DNA of 64,000 nt from Diadema setosum (lineage: Eukaryota; Echinodermata; Echinoidea; Diadematoida; Diadematidae): positions 41,006,977 to 41,070,976 of the forward strand of contig CM067066.1 in assembly GCA_033980235.1 (NCBI GenBank). The letters are read 5' to 3'. This document shows positions 45,117-56,266 of the stretch, in pieces. The position numbers and the translations under genes were made by a program. Each line of letters opens with the position of its first letter. The stretch's first letter is position 1. A model generated the notes under the pieces. That model did not search any database, was not told where the DNA came from, and saw only the letters and a program-made list of their open reading frames with translations.

Positions 45117-46371
45117 CATTTTGTGTGTCCTTCCCTCTCGAAAGTAAAAATTATTCTGTCAATTTGTATTTTTTCCTCTTGTCAATTGATTCTATGCTTG
45201 ATTTAGTTCCTTCCCAAAGTACTTTATGTCAATAGTGTATCTGTGTTGAATTATTGCAGATATATCAATGTAAATTCTTTTGCTCACAATTCCTCGTATA
45301 CTCACCCTGTATCTAATGTGCTCTTAACTCCCCCCATCCCGTTTCCTTATCTTTCCCATTGTTTTCATATTCTGTCCATGTCAAGTTTTGATATGTGTAT
45401 ACATGTAAATATTCAATATCAAGGGAACTCATGTCATTTCTTATGTTATATCTTAAGGGAGAGTAGCTTTTTAAGCCTTTTCCTTTGCTTATCTATTGTT
45501 CTTTTGTCTTTCTTATGCTTGCTCCTCAGATGTATACTTTCCATATCTTACATTTTAAATGTTCCACAGTCATAGCTGGTTTTCTTGATCTACCTGAAGG
45601 CTTCTAGTTTGATTGTTGGCCTAGGTATATTACTTTTCCTATGTCTAGGACTGTATATAGCTGCCTATCTCTTTGTTTCTGTTCTTTTTATCCCACCCCC
45701 TCTTTTTTTTTTTCTCCCTCACACATGCTCAATAGATTTCCCCCTTCTTTTTAGTCACTACAGTACCCTCTTCATCTGCTCCCCACTAGGTACCTCCCTA
45801 CAGGGATTGAAACGTGACACCCTTTGGCATAGATAAAACTGGGCTACCCTGATGAAATTTTTTTCTCTTTTGTGGTTTCACGGTGATTTTGATCTGTTTT
45901 CTTTTTGAATCATCACATTTCTACATGTATGTCAGTGTACCTGCCACAGGTAATCATCATGTGGGTATTTCTCAAAACTTTAGAGACAAGGCGATGAAGC
46001 TTTGTTTTTGCAAAGTCCAACTGGGGCATCTGGGCTCTGGACCAGTATTGTTTTCACATTCATCAAATTTTATTACTTTGATAACACCTCTTGTGTCTTT
46101 CCACTTCAGAGATTTGAACTACTTTCACTGTACTCTGGTGGCAACATAAATCAAAGAATAAATCAGTAACATTGATAACTGCTTGGTATCTTTGTTGAAC
46201 AGGTCCATTCATTTGGTCTCTTCTTTAATTCCTTGTGTTCAATGTTTTCTCTTCTTTGAATTACCCACATTATTTTCTCTTTGATGCTATCTTTAGGATG
46301 GTCTTGTTTATGTTCTTTTTTTCTCTTTCATTTCTCTTGTGTGTTGATGTCTGCATCATGCCTGCATGTCC

Positions 46372-46373
<2 letters not shown>

Positions 46374-46430
<57 letters not shown>
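46374..46430 (+). repeat. (GT)n microsatellite
   Basis: About 28 uninterrupted GT units. Confidence 0.98.
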
Positions 46431-46433
<3 letters not shown>

Positions 46434-46899
46434 ACTTCTTTTCTGGACCCTCATAAGCATCTTTCCTGTAGATTCCTCCACACAGTGTTTTAATTTGTAA
46501 TGTGAGAAAGACATTTGTTCATTCATTCAAATATGATTTTTTTTTTTTTGTATTCAGTTCATTAATTTTGATACAGTTTTTTTTTGTGTGTTACATGATC
46601 TATGATACTGCAAATAGATATGTTCCTCTTCATTGAATTTATTGTATGTTGTTGCTATAATGTTCTTCTTTTATCTTAAGCTCTGGTATTCCTTCACATT
46701 GCCAATATGTTCTCTTATTGTGGATATATGCATTGTTTTATGCTGTATGGTCACACTATAAGTCATCCCTGAGGCTAATGGTGGGCTTCTTCTATTTACC
46801 ATATTGAAATAGCATTAAAAATGACATATTTTAGACTAATTTAAGTGTAGATCCTGTAACTTTAAGTATTTATTCAGGTTCATTCTGTATTAATGGGAT

Positions 46900-46992
46900 T
46901 TTCATATTCTTTTTACTCAAGTTTGATCTTTAGATGTATGATGCCAGTGTTATTTGTGGGAAACGGGATAGACGAAATGAAATGAAATGAGA
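46900..46992 (+). mobile_element. Probable LINE 3' tail
   Basis: GTGGGAAACGGGATAGACG followed by a short AAATG repeat resembles a LINE 3' untranslated end with a simple-repeat tail. The T/C-rich stretch upstream (about 45130-46890) may be its untranslated body, but no coding part is recognisable. Confidence 0.3.
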
Positions 46993-47940
46993 TTTTAGAT
47001 ATATCCCTAAAGTAGAACATAATCATGCATAGAACTGTTATGCAAGATATACAGAAATGTTTGCCCTCATTCATTTTCTTGCTGCAACCATTGGTAGAAC
47101 CGAAGACACTTGAGATTGTGACTTATTTGTTCAAAAGTTAGGTGAAGGGATATGGGTACAATGTTTAGATAACAGCACAAAACCTCTCCATTTTTATTTA
47201 TTTATTTTTTTAATATGTTCAATTGGCTAAAACTATAAGCCAAGCCAAGCCAATTGCCTGTAGTGAATTTAGGGCAGATCTAATGAAAATCAAAAGAAAA
47301 ATATTCCATGTTGTTCAGTGATGGCAAGACAATGTACTGCAGTGGGTTAAGGGCAGTGTTAGTGAAGGCTGAAAAGTTCTTCACTCATGCAAATTGCATG
47401 CTAATGATAAGATGCTTTATCAACTGAAATGAAATTTGGTACAAACCATGATGATATCCAAAGTAAAGTATTTGTCATGATTAACTGGAGCTTAATTAGT
47501 TTACATTCAGATACGATTAGTTGGTCAAAATGTTTGTGAATTTGTCTTAACACAAAAACAGATGTGTGAAAGGAATTATCATTGAGGCTTTGTCATTGAT
47601 GTCTATGGCAAGATATGAATTTAGTATGTTATCAACTAATGTCTTTTTTTTTTTTACTCTTTCCTTTGAACATTCATATACTATATAAATACACATGTAG
47701 GAAACATTGGTCTTAAAAAGTTTATCTTTTCACTTGCTGCACAAATATGAGTTTTTCCTTTATGAATAAGCATGTTATTGTGATTTTAGTTTGTACATAT
47801 GGGCAGAATGTAGAATCATTTGAATCTCAAGAAACATAAAAAAGAATACATGTGGTATTGACAGGGTTAAAGATTCAACGATGGGTTTTATGCCTATGGC
47901 TGCATCTGTACCAATTCAACCATATCTTTTATTTCTACAG

Positions 47941-48220
47941 CTATGCCATGGTGAAACTATTCCAAAACTTTGGATGGGGGCGCTATGCAATGCTCTCTGC
48001 AGGCGATAAGGTCAGTTTAGAGATTGCTTTCAACATGCAGGAGGTTATGGCAGCCGGGGGCATCGACGTCGTCATGAACATCCGCATTGGAGAGGATGTC
48101 GGGGAAGAGCATGTGGCCCAGTCGTACATGGGAGAGATACTGTCCAGGAATGCCCGTATCCTGGTAGGTCTCTTTCCAGAGAATGAGGCACGGACCCTAC
48201 TGTGTGAAGCTTACAAGCAG
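47941..48220 (+). CDS. Receptor exon 8: GABA-B-type flytrap
   Basis: Acceptor TTTATTTCTACAG; one base completes AG+C (Ser), and it ends on a whole codon at donor CAG|GTGAGA. The 93 residues include VKLFQNFGWGRYAMLSA, then MAAGGIDVVMN, ILSRNARILVGLFPENEAR and LCEAYKQ. These align with FGWxxVATI, the DARIIVGLFYETEAR motif and CEVYKE of GABA-B1. The aromatic Tyr of GLFYE, which packs on GABA, is Pro here. Confidence 0.96.
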
Positions 48221-48774
48221 GTGAGATGTATGCAGTTTATAGTTGGTGGTTGGGGGAAAATTGGTGTACAGATTGATGGAGGCTAGAGATACCCTGTTTA
48301 ATTGAGTTTATAGGAATACAGGGATTTGCACTCTGGAATGCAAGCAAACAAATCATTTTCTCATATTGAAATTAAGCACCAAAGACAGTGCTCACATATG
48401 AACTTTCGGCTTCTTAAACATTGCAGATATAGCTCTGTTTAAACCATCTAATATCAGTGATAAGAGCTTTGATTTAATCAAGTTGAAAAAATGATAAACT
48501 TTTCCTAGATAAACTTTCCCTAGCCCCTAGACCCTAGTCATCACTAGAAAATCTGAAACATCCAGCTCAAAATTGTTGGTTCCAAGTTAATGTGAAACAA
48601 GTATGATAACATAATATATGCGTGCCTTTGCACAGCTAATCTATAAAATACATGACCCTTTGCTGCAAAACTCTACAAAGCCCAGGAGCCTGTTCTATTA
48701 GTGTTTATCCCTGTATTAAGAAACTTATTTGCTGTGGTTTATTAACCACAACTGACTCATTTTGTTTTGATTAG

Positions 48775-49074
48775 GGTGTGACTGGAACACAAGGCTATCA
48801 GTGGTTCTTGCCAGATTGGTATGAGGATGGCTGGTGGGACACAGACTATCACAACAAACTTGCAGCCTCCTCTTCCTCCTCCTACTCCTTCCCTTATACC
48901 ACTACACCATCCTCCTCACACAACATCACCTGTTCCACTACTGAGATGGTGGAAGCCATTAGAGGCTACATCAGTCTGTCTCGAGCATACATCGCTAGCT
49001 GGGGTGAGCAGGTGCCTGGAGGACTGACAGTGGAACAATGGATTACCCAATATAACTCCCTTATTGAGAAAGAG
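48775..49074 (+). CDS. Receptor exon 9: GABA-B-type flytrap with Ser-rich loop
   Basis: Acceptor TTTTGATTAG and donor GAG|GTGAGA, both between codons; exactly 100 residues. YQWFLPDWYEDGWW is the strongest family signature, equivalent to YVWFLPGWYxxxWW. It is followed by a low-complexity loop (ASSSSSYSFPYTTTPSSS) ending HNITCS, then MVEAIRGYISLS and LTVEQWITQYN. The family has a shorter acidic or polar loop at this place. HNITC is a glycosylation motif beside a cysteine. Confidence 0.96.
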
Positions 49075-49417
49075 GTGAGAATACAAGGAACAGATAGGGA
49101 GGTGGTGGCTATGAAATGAAGTATAAATCAAACTGTGCTGCTGACATAATTATTACTATCTTGTAGTCTCTTTTTTATCTGCATTTTACATGAATAAGGA
49201 TAGTGTCATCTATACGGACTTAGTAGCTCTGCACATTTGTTAGTCATCTGACATCCATGGAAGTGAACCTTTTAGAAAGTAATTAGCTGATACTGAGACA
49301 AAACAAAAATGTTTGGGATTAATTTGGTATTTAGCTGTGCTGGTAAATACTATGCCTACTATATCTATGAAGACTAAGCAGAGCTTAGAGTAAACACCAT
49401 GTTTCATAACATTTCTC

Positions 49418-49693
49418 AAGGCGCGGTCAGACTGGCAAAAGATCTCGAAGTTTAATATCGCTATCTTTAAGATCTCGAAGTTTTGCCAGTGTGACCGCAA
49501 ACTTCCCGCGAAACTTCTCGATCTGTTTGCGGGCGGTGCCTCCGAAGCGCGAGACCATTGTCATGTACAGATGTGTATTGTTACGTCACAATCACTAGCC
49601 ATCGGACGGCGCACTCTTTCTTGCGTCCGTACCAATGGCCCAAACTCCGGGATCTTAAACTTCTCGATCTTTTGCCAGTCTGACTGTGCCTTC
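49418..49693. mobile_element. Palindromic MITE, family I
   Basis: AAGGCGCGGTCAGACTGGCA at the left and TGCCAGTCTGACTGTGCCTT at the right are inverted ends, continuing AAAGATC. A further internal inverted copy (GAAGTTTTGCCAGTGTGACC) lies at 49478. The interior is CG-rich. It lies in the 918-base intron between exons 9 and 10. Confidence 0.85.
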
Positions 49694-49992
49694 AGAGTGA
49701 TAATTGGCCACAAGAAAGGAAAGTTTTTGGTTCATGCACTATTAAGTTCATAAGATCTCTTGGTAAAAGCTGTGTGTAATAAGATGCACAATCAGCTATC
49801 ATGAATAGTTTTCAGTGGTAGATTATAAGGAGGTAGAAAGCTTAAAATCATGTATGATGTCATAATAGTAGCAGTATTCATTAATGGTATGATATGACTA
49901 GCTGATCATAAATTGTGCAGGTAGGAACTCAACAGTCTCCATTAAATCAATCAACATGACATTCAAACATGATTTCTGGTCTTTATTACTAG

Positions 49993-50120
49993 GGCAAGCA
50001 ACCAGCCACCCATGCTGCCTATGCCTATGATACTGTCTGGGCCTATGCCTTTGCTTTGGATAGACTTCTGAGACATGATGCAGCAGCCCTGGATACACTG
50101 TCATCTCAGCAGACAGTGAG
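49993..50120 (+). CDS. Receptor exon 10: GABA-B-type flytrap
   Basis: Acceptor TTTATTACTAG, starting on a whole codon (GKQPATHAAYAYDTVWAYAF), and leaving two bases (AG) at donor AG|GTAAGA. AYAYDTVWAYAFALDRLL matches the family motif APLAYDAVWALALALN. The Glu that precedes APLAYD in GABA-B1 and binds the GABA amine is replaced (His-Ala at the corresponding place by my hand alignment). Confidence 0.95.
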
Positions 50121-52023
50121 GTAAGATTTCATCATGGCTCCTAGTTTGATTCTAAGTTTTCTTGCATTTCACCACACACCACCCCCACCACTGATTTAAG
50201 TAGGACAGTTCATAAAATGCATGAAACAAACATATTCTAAAAAATGTATAATTGCTATTGTACATTCTAACAGGGAGGTGTGGTCTCACCTCCCTGATTC
50301 TAAGTATATTTTCCCTTCTGAATGCATGATGCTGTAGTGGCGACAGTGGATTCTCTAATTCTGCACCGAGCGTGTCGGGTGTAACAGAGTGTCAGGTGTA
50401 GCAAGGGAGATCTTTCTAAGTAGGGAAGTGCATTGGGAGTGAATCTGTATCATATAGCTTCACAGATTCCCTGAGGACTACAACTCATTCTTCATAATTA
50501 CACAGAATCAGAGATGTGCCAGGATGGAAGCCTGTGTCCTTGGAAGCTTGGTTTATGTCTATTGGTGTTGTAGCTGAGTATGATAAAAGATCAATCTGTC
50601 ACTCCTTGCACGAGCTGAAAGGAAAGACTGCATTATGTAACATGAGCCTTCCCCTTGCAGTTGCTCTAACCCACTTAGCATGTTATTTGATGGGCGGATG
50701 TAACCTTGAATTTGGTGAACACATGGCACCCGTACTCTCTAGGCCTAGTGATGTTTCTACATAATGGGGCCAAGTTATCCCCCCCCCCCCAGTCTATCAT
50801 CCTCATCCCCCTGGGGATCCCAAGGGGGTGTGAGTGTTGCGACACAGTGACTCCCTCATCATGAGGTCTACTTGGCACAGGCTGGCTGGATTTTAGCATG
50901 GACAATAGTCACTACCTTACACTAGGGCAGCTAGTAGTCTCAGTAAGGGTGGATAAAGAAGGGGGGGGGGGTATGTCTAGAACTCTTCTTTCCTATGCAG
51001 TATTCAACAAAGTGATTTTGATTCAATGTGATCCCTTTTAATAGATATACTGACAAAGAGAAAGATTCTCAGTGCAGCATAATATTTTGTGATGCAACAT
51101 AAATCATGTCCTCTGGATTTCTGTGCATCATGATTTTTTTTTTTTTTTTTATGCTGAGGAAGAGAATGATGAAATTTATCATTATGTCCTGTAAGTTTAA
51201 GCCTATGCTGTGGTGTTCTGTTTTTGATCCAGGAAAAGAGAATGTTCACATGTTTAAGGCTCAGTTTTAATGAGAAACTTACTATCAAGCTAGATTTGAG
51301 GGAGACAGAAAAAAGTAGTTTGGAGATAATAAGAGCAAATTAAAAAACAACAACAACAAAACCAGAATAATTTTGAAGTGAAATATGATAGAAAGAAACA
51401 TAGAAAAACATGTATTCTCATTTGATTTTTGAAAACAGAAAGAGAAGCATTGAAGATTGAGTGGAGCTGTGGGATATTAAGGTCATATTTTTTTTCAAAT
51501 AATATCTGTTCTTAAAACAAATATGTTTTGGATTCCTGAGAAATTAACAATGGAACCAAAGAGGAAAAACCAGTGGTCTGTCTTTCCTGTGCTCAGTTTC
51601 ACCATGACATTGATTGGAATATATGAAATTCACTTTGTATATGTATGTACATTGAGTGTGAAGCTTCTAGTATAGACAAAGGCACAGTGAATTACTTTCA
51701 TGGTAATTATTGACCAAGAAATTCAATTTTGAGCATAAATTCCCCTCCAATTTAGGTACAGGAATATTTGCATGGTATTGTCACAAGTTCCTTGTTTTTC
51801 TTTAATATGAGAATGACCTTTTTGAAAAAATTCTGTGAGTGTTAAAAACAAGAATGAACTTTCATGTCACCTGCATAAAGCGCTTAACCAATCAAAGCTG
51901 AGACTTCAGAACCCTTGTGTTGAAAGTACGTCATTCACAGTGTTCAGGAAGTAGTTGGTTAAGGTGATAAAACATCTTCACTCCAAGCATAACTTGGCCT
52001 CTGTGCTCTATTGTGTACTGCAG
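50121..52023. other. Intron sequence, nothing recognised
   Basis: No element recognised. Homopolymers: C run at 50780, G run at 50962, T run at 51136. Ends in acceptor TTGTGTACTGCAG. Confidence 0.5.
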
Positions 52024-52144
52024 TGCGTACATGAAACATCTGAGTAACACATCGTTCAGTGGAGTAACAGGACAGGTTGTCTTCCTTGGACAAGATAGGA
52101 GAGGACCAGTCAGCATCCATCAACATCATCCTCCAAGCACCACA
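52024..52144 (+). CDS. Receptor exon 11: C-terminal part of flytrap
   Basis: One base completes AG+T (Ser), and it ends between codons at donor ACA|GTGAGT. Residues AYMKHLSNTSFSGVTGQVVF then LGQDRRGPVSIHQ match GABA-B2 NETNFFGVTGQVVF then ERMGTIKF, closing the flytrap domain. NTS is a glycosylation motif. What should follow is a VGxW/Y segment, a linker and the seven-helix domain. Confidence 0.94.
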
Positions 52145-52679
52145 GTGAGTTTTTATTAATTTCATTTTTAATTGCTCTTTAACTTGTATATGTCTCCTTG
52201 GTTTGTCTGCTATAATCTCTTGATAAATATTATTTTCCTTATATCTTTTTCTTTTTTATTTCATTGAATCTACTGTTTCTAGTTTTGCTCATTTTTTCTT
52301 TCTGGTATAGCTCTCATGCTATTCTCTTTTCATTATCTTTAATATGACTCTATGTAATTTTCTCTTGTTCTTTGCTCCTTTGCAGTTTTTTCCTTCCTTT
52401 CCTATCTCATACTGATAATTTTTTTTTTAATCTGCCATTTTCCCCCCAAACCCTTTCCTTTATTTTCCTGTTTCTCTGTTGATTATTGGATATTTTGTAC
52501 TGAAGATGATCAAATGATCTCTTATGTCTTTATACATTCATTTCAGCCTCTGTTATTTGCTCTTCACGTACAGCATTTTTCACCAACGATAAGTGGTATC
52601 TTGATGGACATGTAATAACCTTAACCTCTTTTTGTGTTTTGTTTTTCTTGCATTAATCTGTAATGATTATTTTATGTTT

Positions 52680-52832
52680 TTTTGTTTTGTTTTTAGCTGC
52701 ATTCTCTTCATTATATGATTTCTATGTTGTATTTTGTTATCATTTCACGGTCCTGCTGAAAAACAGCTTATAGCTGATAGCAAGTTTTTACTGTGGTTAA
52801 ATAAATAAACTCAACTCAACTCAACTCGACTC
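52680..52832 (+). mobile_element. LINE 3' end with (AACTC)n tail
   Basis: CGGTCCTGCTGAAAAACAGC, then ATAGCAAGTTTTTACTGTGG, AAATAAATAAAC and four to five CAACT repeats are typical of a non-LTR 3' untranslated end. The T/C-rich sequence from about 52150 may be more of the same element. No coding part is visible. Confidence 0.45.
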
Positions 52833-53005
52833 ATGACTTGACCACATTTCTGTCTAACTACCACATCTGACTTTCCTGTGAGTGGTCATTGTAGATAGAT
52901 TTGATTGCTTATGATTTTGAAAAAGGGATTAGCAACCATTTATGCAAGTCATCAGGATTTTTCTGTAACTTTTCAGTGGATTTTTCACAGTGGTTTCTTG
53001 TTAGG

Positions 53006-53006
<1 letters not shown>

Positions 53007-53042
<36 letters not shown>
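53007..53042 (+). repeat. (TG)n microsatellite
   Basis: About 16 TG units with one TA interruption. Confidence 0.96.
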
Positions 53043-53045
<3 letters not shown>

Positions 53046-53059
53046 TTGTATTGAATTCA

Positions 53060-53335
53060 GTGGAAGCGTTATAGTGCATTAGATAGAATTCTAGACTTGT
53101 AGCAAGAGATCCAAGGCATACCAGATTCTCCCCTTCGGGTGTATCCATGCATGATATTTTACTTGCCATGTCCCTGTTGAACACAGAGGTATAAATGGGT
53201 ACCATTGGCAATGAAATTGACAGCAAATATTGGATGATGGTTTAGACTCAACAATATTATTTACAGCCTCATAGCTGCTATTAAATATTTTCATTATTGT
53301 CATTATTAGCATTATTTCGTTAAATCAGTTATTGT
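53060..53335 (+). mobile_element. Degraded tRNA-type SINE
   Basis: TTATAGTGCATTAGATAGAATTC with CTAGACTTGTAGCAAGAGATC resembles the tRNA-derived head of invertebrate SINEs with eroded A and B boxes. GGTATAAATGGGTACC (53189) is a body motif I associate with such SINEs, and ATTATTGTCATTATTAGCATT forms a TTA-type tail. Confidence 0.45.
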
Positions 53336-54040
53336 GGTCTTCTGACCTTTAATACTTGTGCTGTGCTCATACTGTGATCTGAAAGTTACAAGGCTAATTT
53401 TGTTTGTTTTATCACACACAAATTGATTTTAAAAAAAATAACACAGCTATAAAGTGAGTATTATCTGAACCCAGGATTTGTAACTTCATCAGACAACTTC
53501 TTCTATATCACAATTCATGGCATCTTACCAGTGCAGTACAAAAGAAACAAATGTTTGAGGTGGCAATGATATGATGCAAAGATTGACTAGGATGGTAGCC
53601 TCAAAACAAATGAAAGTATACCAGGAAAATGGTACTGTCTGTCAAAAAGAACAAAAAGAACAAAAAGAGTATATTAGAGATATGTGCATCATATTTCTTT
53701 AACTCTCTGTTTTCATTTTTTTTTCTGTTGTCAGGTGTTACAATGTATGTATTTAACATAAGATGCAGACAACTCTAAATATTTTTCTCACTGCTACTCA
53801 ACATAGAAAGATGGAGGTACATGTATTGAAACATTTGGCTCATGTTCACCTGCAGTATGCCATGTACAATACAGTCATATCATAGAACAATGTAAGCTTA
53901 TTATCCTTATATTTTTCAAACTTACCATTCCAAGGTATGCATACATGTACATATGAAAGTGTCATATCGGGGGTTACACCAACTCTTCTTGCAAGTGAAA
54001 GTCTTGAACAAAGTCCATCCCATCAGATTTTATTGCTAAA

Positions 54041-54165
54041 TAAATTAAGTAATTAGATAAATAAACAGATAAATAAATAATTAGATTAATTAATTAATAG
54101 ATAGATAGATAAATAAACAAATAGATAAATTAATAGATAGATAAATAGATAAATAAATTAATTGT
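54041..54165 (+). repeat. TAAA/TAGA microsatellite
   Basis: Imperfect AAATAAAT and TAGATAGATAAAT repeats leading up to the weak acceptor at 54173. Confidence 0.93.
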
Positions 54166-54583
54166 TTTCACAGGATGGCTCCATCAGTGAGTTGAATACT
54201 GTTGTTTATGGAGACAGTTCTTGGACAATAAACACATATATTCATAAAGATCAGATGGGCTTTAGTCATTCCTGCAGTGAAGCCTCATGTTTTGATAGTC
54301 TCTTAAGTATACGGTCTTGTTACCAAAAGTCTTGCTATAGGTTTCTTTGCCAACCAGAGACCACTATAAATAGGTAGATTACTCATTGAAATTAAGAAAA
54401 ATTGTCAGTTGTACAGGTATGTATTTATAGAGTGACACTATGTAAGAATTCCAAAGTTCTTCGATTTTTTTTAAAGTCTTGAGTTTGAAATGTTAAAATG
54501 TTTGAAATTTGAAATTTTTGAAAAATGTTTGGAGAGTATTTGTATATTGCAGACATTTTCCAGTCCTTAATACTTGGCAATGC

Positions 54584-54976
54584 TTAAAGGGATAGTTTAG
54601 TTTTGGTTGAGACCTTACTCCAGGTTTCTAACATTTTTTGGTGAGATAATGAGAAACCTCTTTTAAAATGTGGAAGGGCATGTAATTCCAAGACAAATTC
54701 AACGTTTATTTGATGAAAATTGGTTTTGAAATGGCTTATTAAATATCCAAAACAGAGCAATCCTAATAAAAGGTGGGACCTGCCTTTTATTACGATTGCT
54801 TTGTTTTACTTTATTTTTGGATGTCTCAGCCATTGCAAAACAGATTTTCATCAAATAAACTTTGAATTCCTCTTTGAATGGTGTGCTCTGTACTATTTCA
54901 AAGGTGGTCTCTTGGCATCTTACAAAAAGCTCAAAGACCAATCCTCACCTCAACCAATACTGTACCATCCCTTTAT
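54584..54976. mobile_element. Palindromic MITE, family B, copy 2
   Basis: TTAAAGGGATAGTTTAGTTT at the left and the inverted GTACCATCCCTTTA at the right. TTTGATGAAAATTGGTTTTG pairs with CAGATTTTCATCAAATAAA. Same family as 39791-40180. Confidence 0.88.
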
Positions 54977-56146
54977 TTTGTCTTGGATGTCTTCTGTGGG
55001 TGTATAGGAGGGAGATGTGTGGAATTGTCTCCCAATTCTTCTCTGAAGCTATCCAGCTGCTGTCCAGTTACCTGTCAGAGCAGTGATCATAAATTTGACT
55101 AATAGATTTGGATACTACATGTACTATATCTTTTAGGAATAAGCACCTGTATAAAATTTTGTAAGTTATTTGAATTGGCTTTCAATAGCCACAGTGAAGA
55201 AATTATTACCAAGTATTTTCCATCTTTGAGAAAAAAGGAATGATTTCCCAAATTCATAATAAACATTTCATTTTTGTTGCATGAAACAGTATTTTTCTCA
55301 AGTTGTTAATTTGGCAGTTATTGGATGACTCATGAAATTTTAGAAAAAATAAAAACTCTGTGAAGTAAATATTGTGCATCCAGTATCATGTGGCTATGAT
55401 GGTATTTTCTTATTTAAGTAGGAATACCCACCTAATGAAACTATCAGCAGTGAAGTCATTTATTTGTTTCACTACTGAAATATCTATAAAATAGCTTGGT
55501 CTCGTGAATTTCTTGAGAACAGCATGTATTACATAGGTACAATTAAGCTAATGTGATGAATCTGACCGGCACCTACCAGCTGGTAGGATGAATCTTGCCT
55601 CTTACAGACAGACAGCAAGAGACTGGAATGGTATTTAGATTGACTGTTGATCAGCCATCCCATGACTTGCAAGAACTGGTTGACAAAAGAGAAAAGAGTT
55701 TTCCTTAACCTGCTGGCCTGCTATTAATGCCACCTGCCTCCCACACACTGACAGGAGTCAGCATCTTGTGTGAGGTGCAACACCCTGGGCATGTCTGAAA
55801 ACCACAGCATTGGCATGGAAAGAAAGTGGCATCAACCACAGTAGCTAGCATAGCCCTGACAGCATCACCAGGGGCCTATTGTGGTGAAACAGTTACCAGT
55901 CTGATTGGGCTATGGACCTTCGATGATCCAAGCACACTCAACAACCACATGTCTGACAGTCACCTAGAGAAAAGGGTGGAGACAAATATGACTTACTCAT
56001 TTGGCAAAGTATTGGTATCTCTGCAACTTTTGGGCTTAAGATTCTCTTCCTTGCTCTCCAAAGTTGGTTGACGGATAGACGAGATCAGAATGTGGTTGGC
56101 CAATAATTAGTCTCCCAGTATGCCTCTTCATCAACCTCTACCACAG

Positions 56147-56266
56147 GACGTGAGCCAAGTCTGGCAGAGCTTAGGCACGGATTATGGCCTGACAGAGACC
56201 TGCAGCTCCAATCTGTATGAGCTGCAATTCCCCAGCACTCCAGCCACAAATTTTCATCCAGACCCT
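56147..56266 (+). CDS. Probable receptor exon 12: end of flytrap
   Basis: Acceptor AACCTCTACCACAG and donor CCT|GTTAGT both fall between codons, matching the phase left by exon 11, and only this frame is open. The 40 residues include VWQSLGTDYGLTETC, then LYELQFPSTPATNFHPDP. They fit the expected VGxW segment and the (I/V)xWPxGxxPxxxRP-like strand that precedes the linker to helix 1. The likeness is weak, the donor is not the preferred GTAAGT/GTGAGT, and other exons could intervene, so this is a probable call only. Confidence 0.5.

Noticed and set aside
47852..48286. One continuous 144-residue open frame as a single coding unit
   Set aside because: Only 47941-48220 is coding. Both ends run through splice sites into intron, as shown by the AG and GT borders and the phase match to neighbours.
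54174..54377. Possible receptor exon (GSISELNTVVYGDSSW)
   Set aside because: It starts in the right phase after an acceptor, but no good donor follows in frame, the later residues look non-conserved, and the acceptor follows a TAAA microsatellite. 56147-56266 fits better.
55000..55090. Short open stretch IVSQFFSEAIQLLSSYLSEQ
   Set aside because: It follows the end of a family-B MITE, matches no family and does not contain a class C helix motif.
55826..56071. Open stretch with LIGLWTFDDPSTL, faintly like a class C VGxW segment
   Set aside because: No available acceptor gives the phase required after exon 11, and the flanking residues are not conserved.
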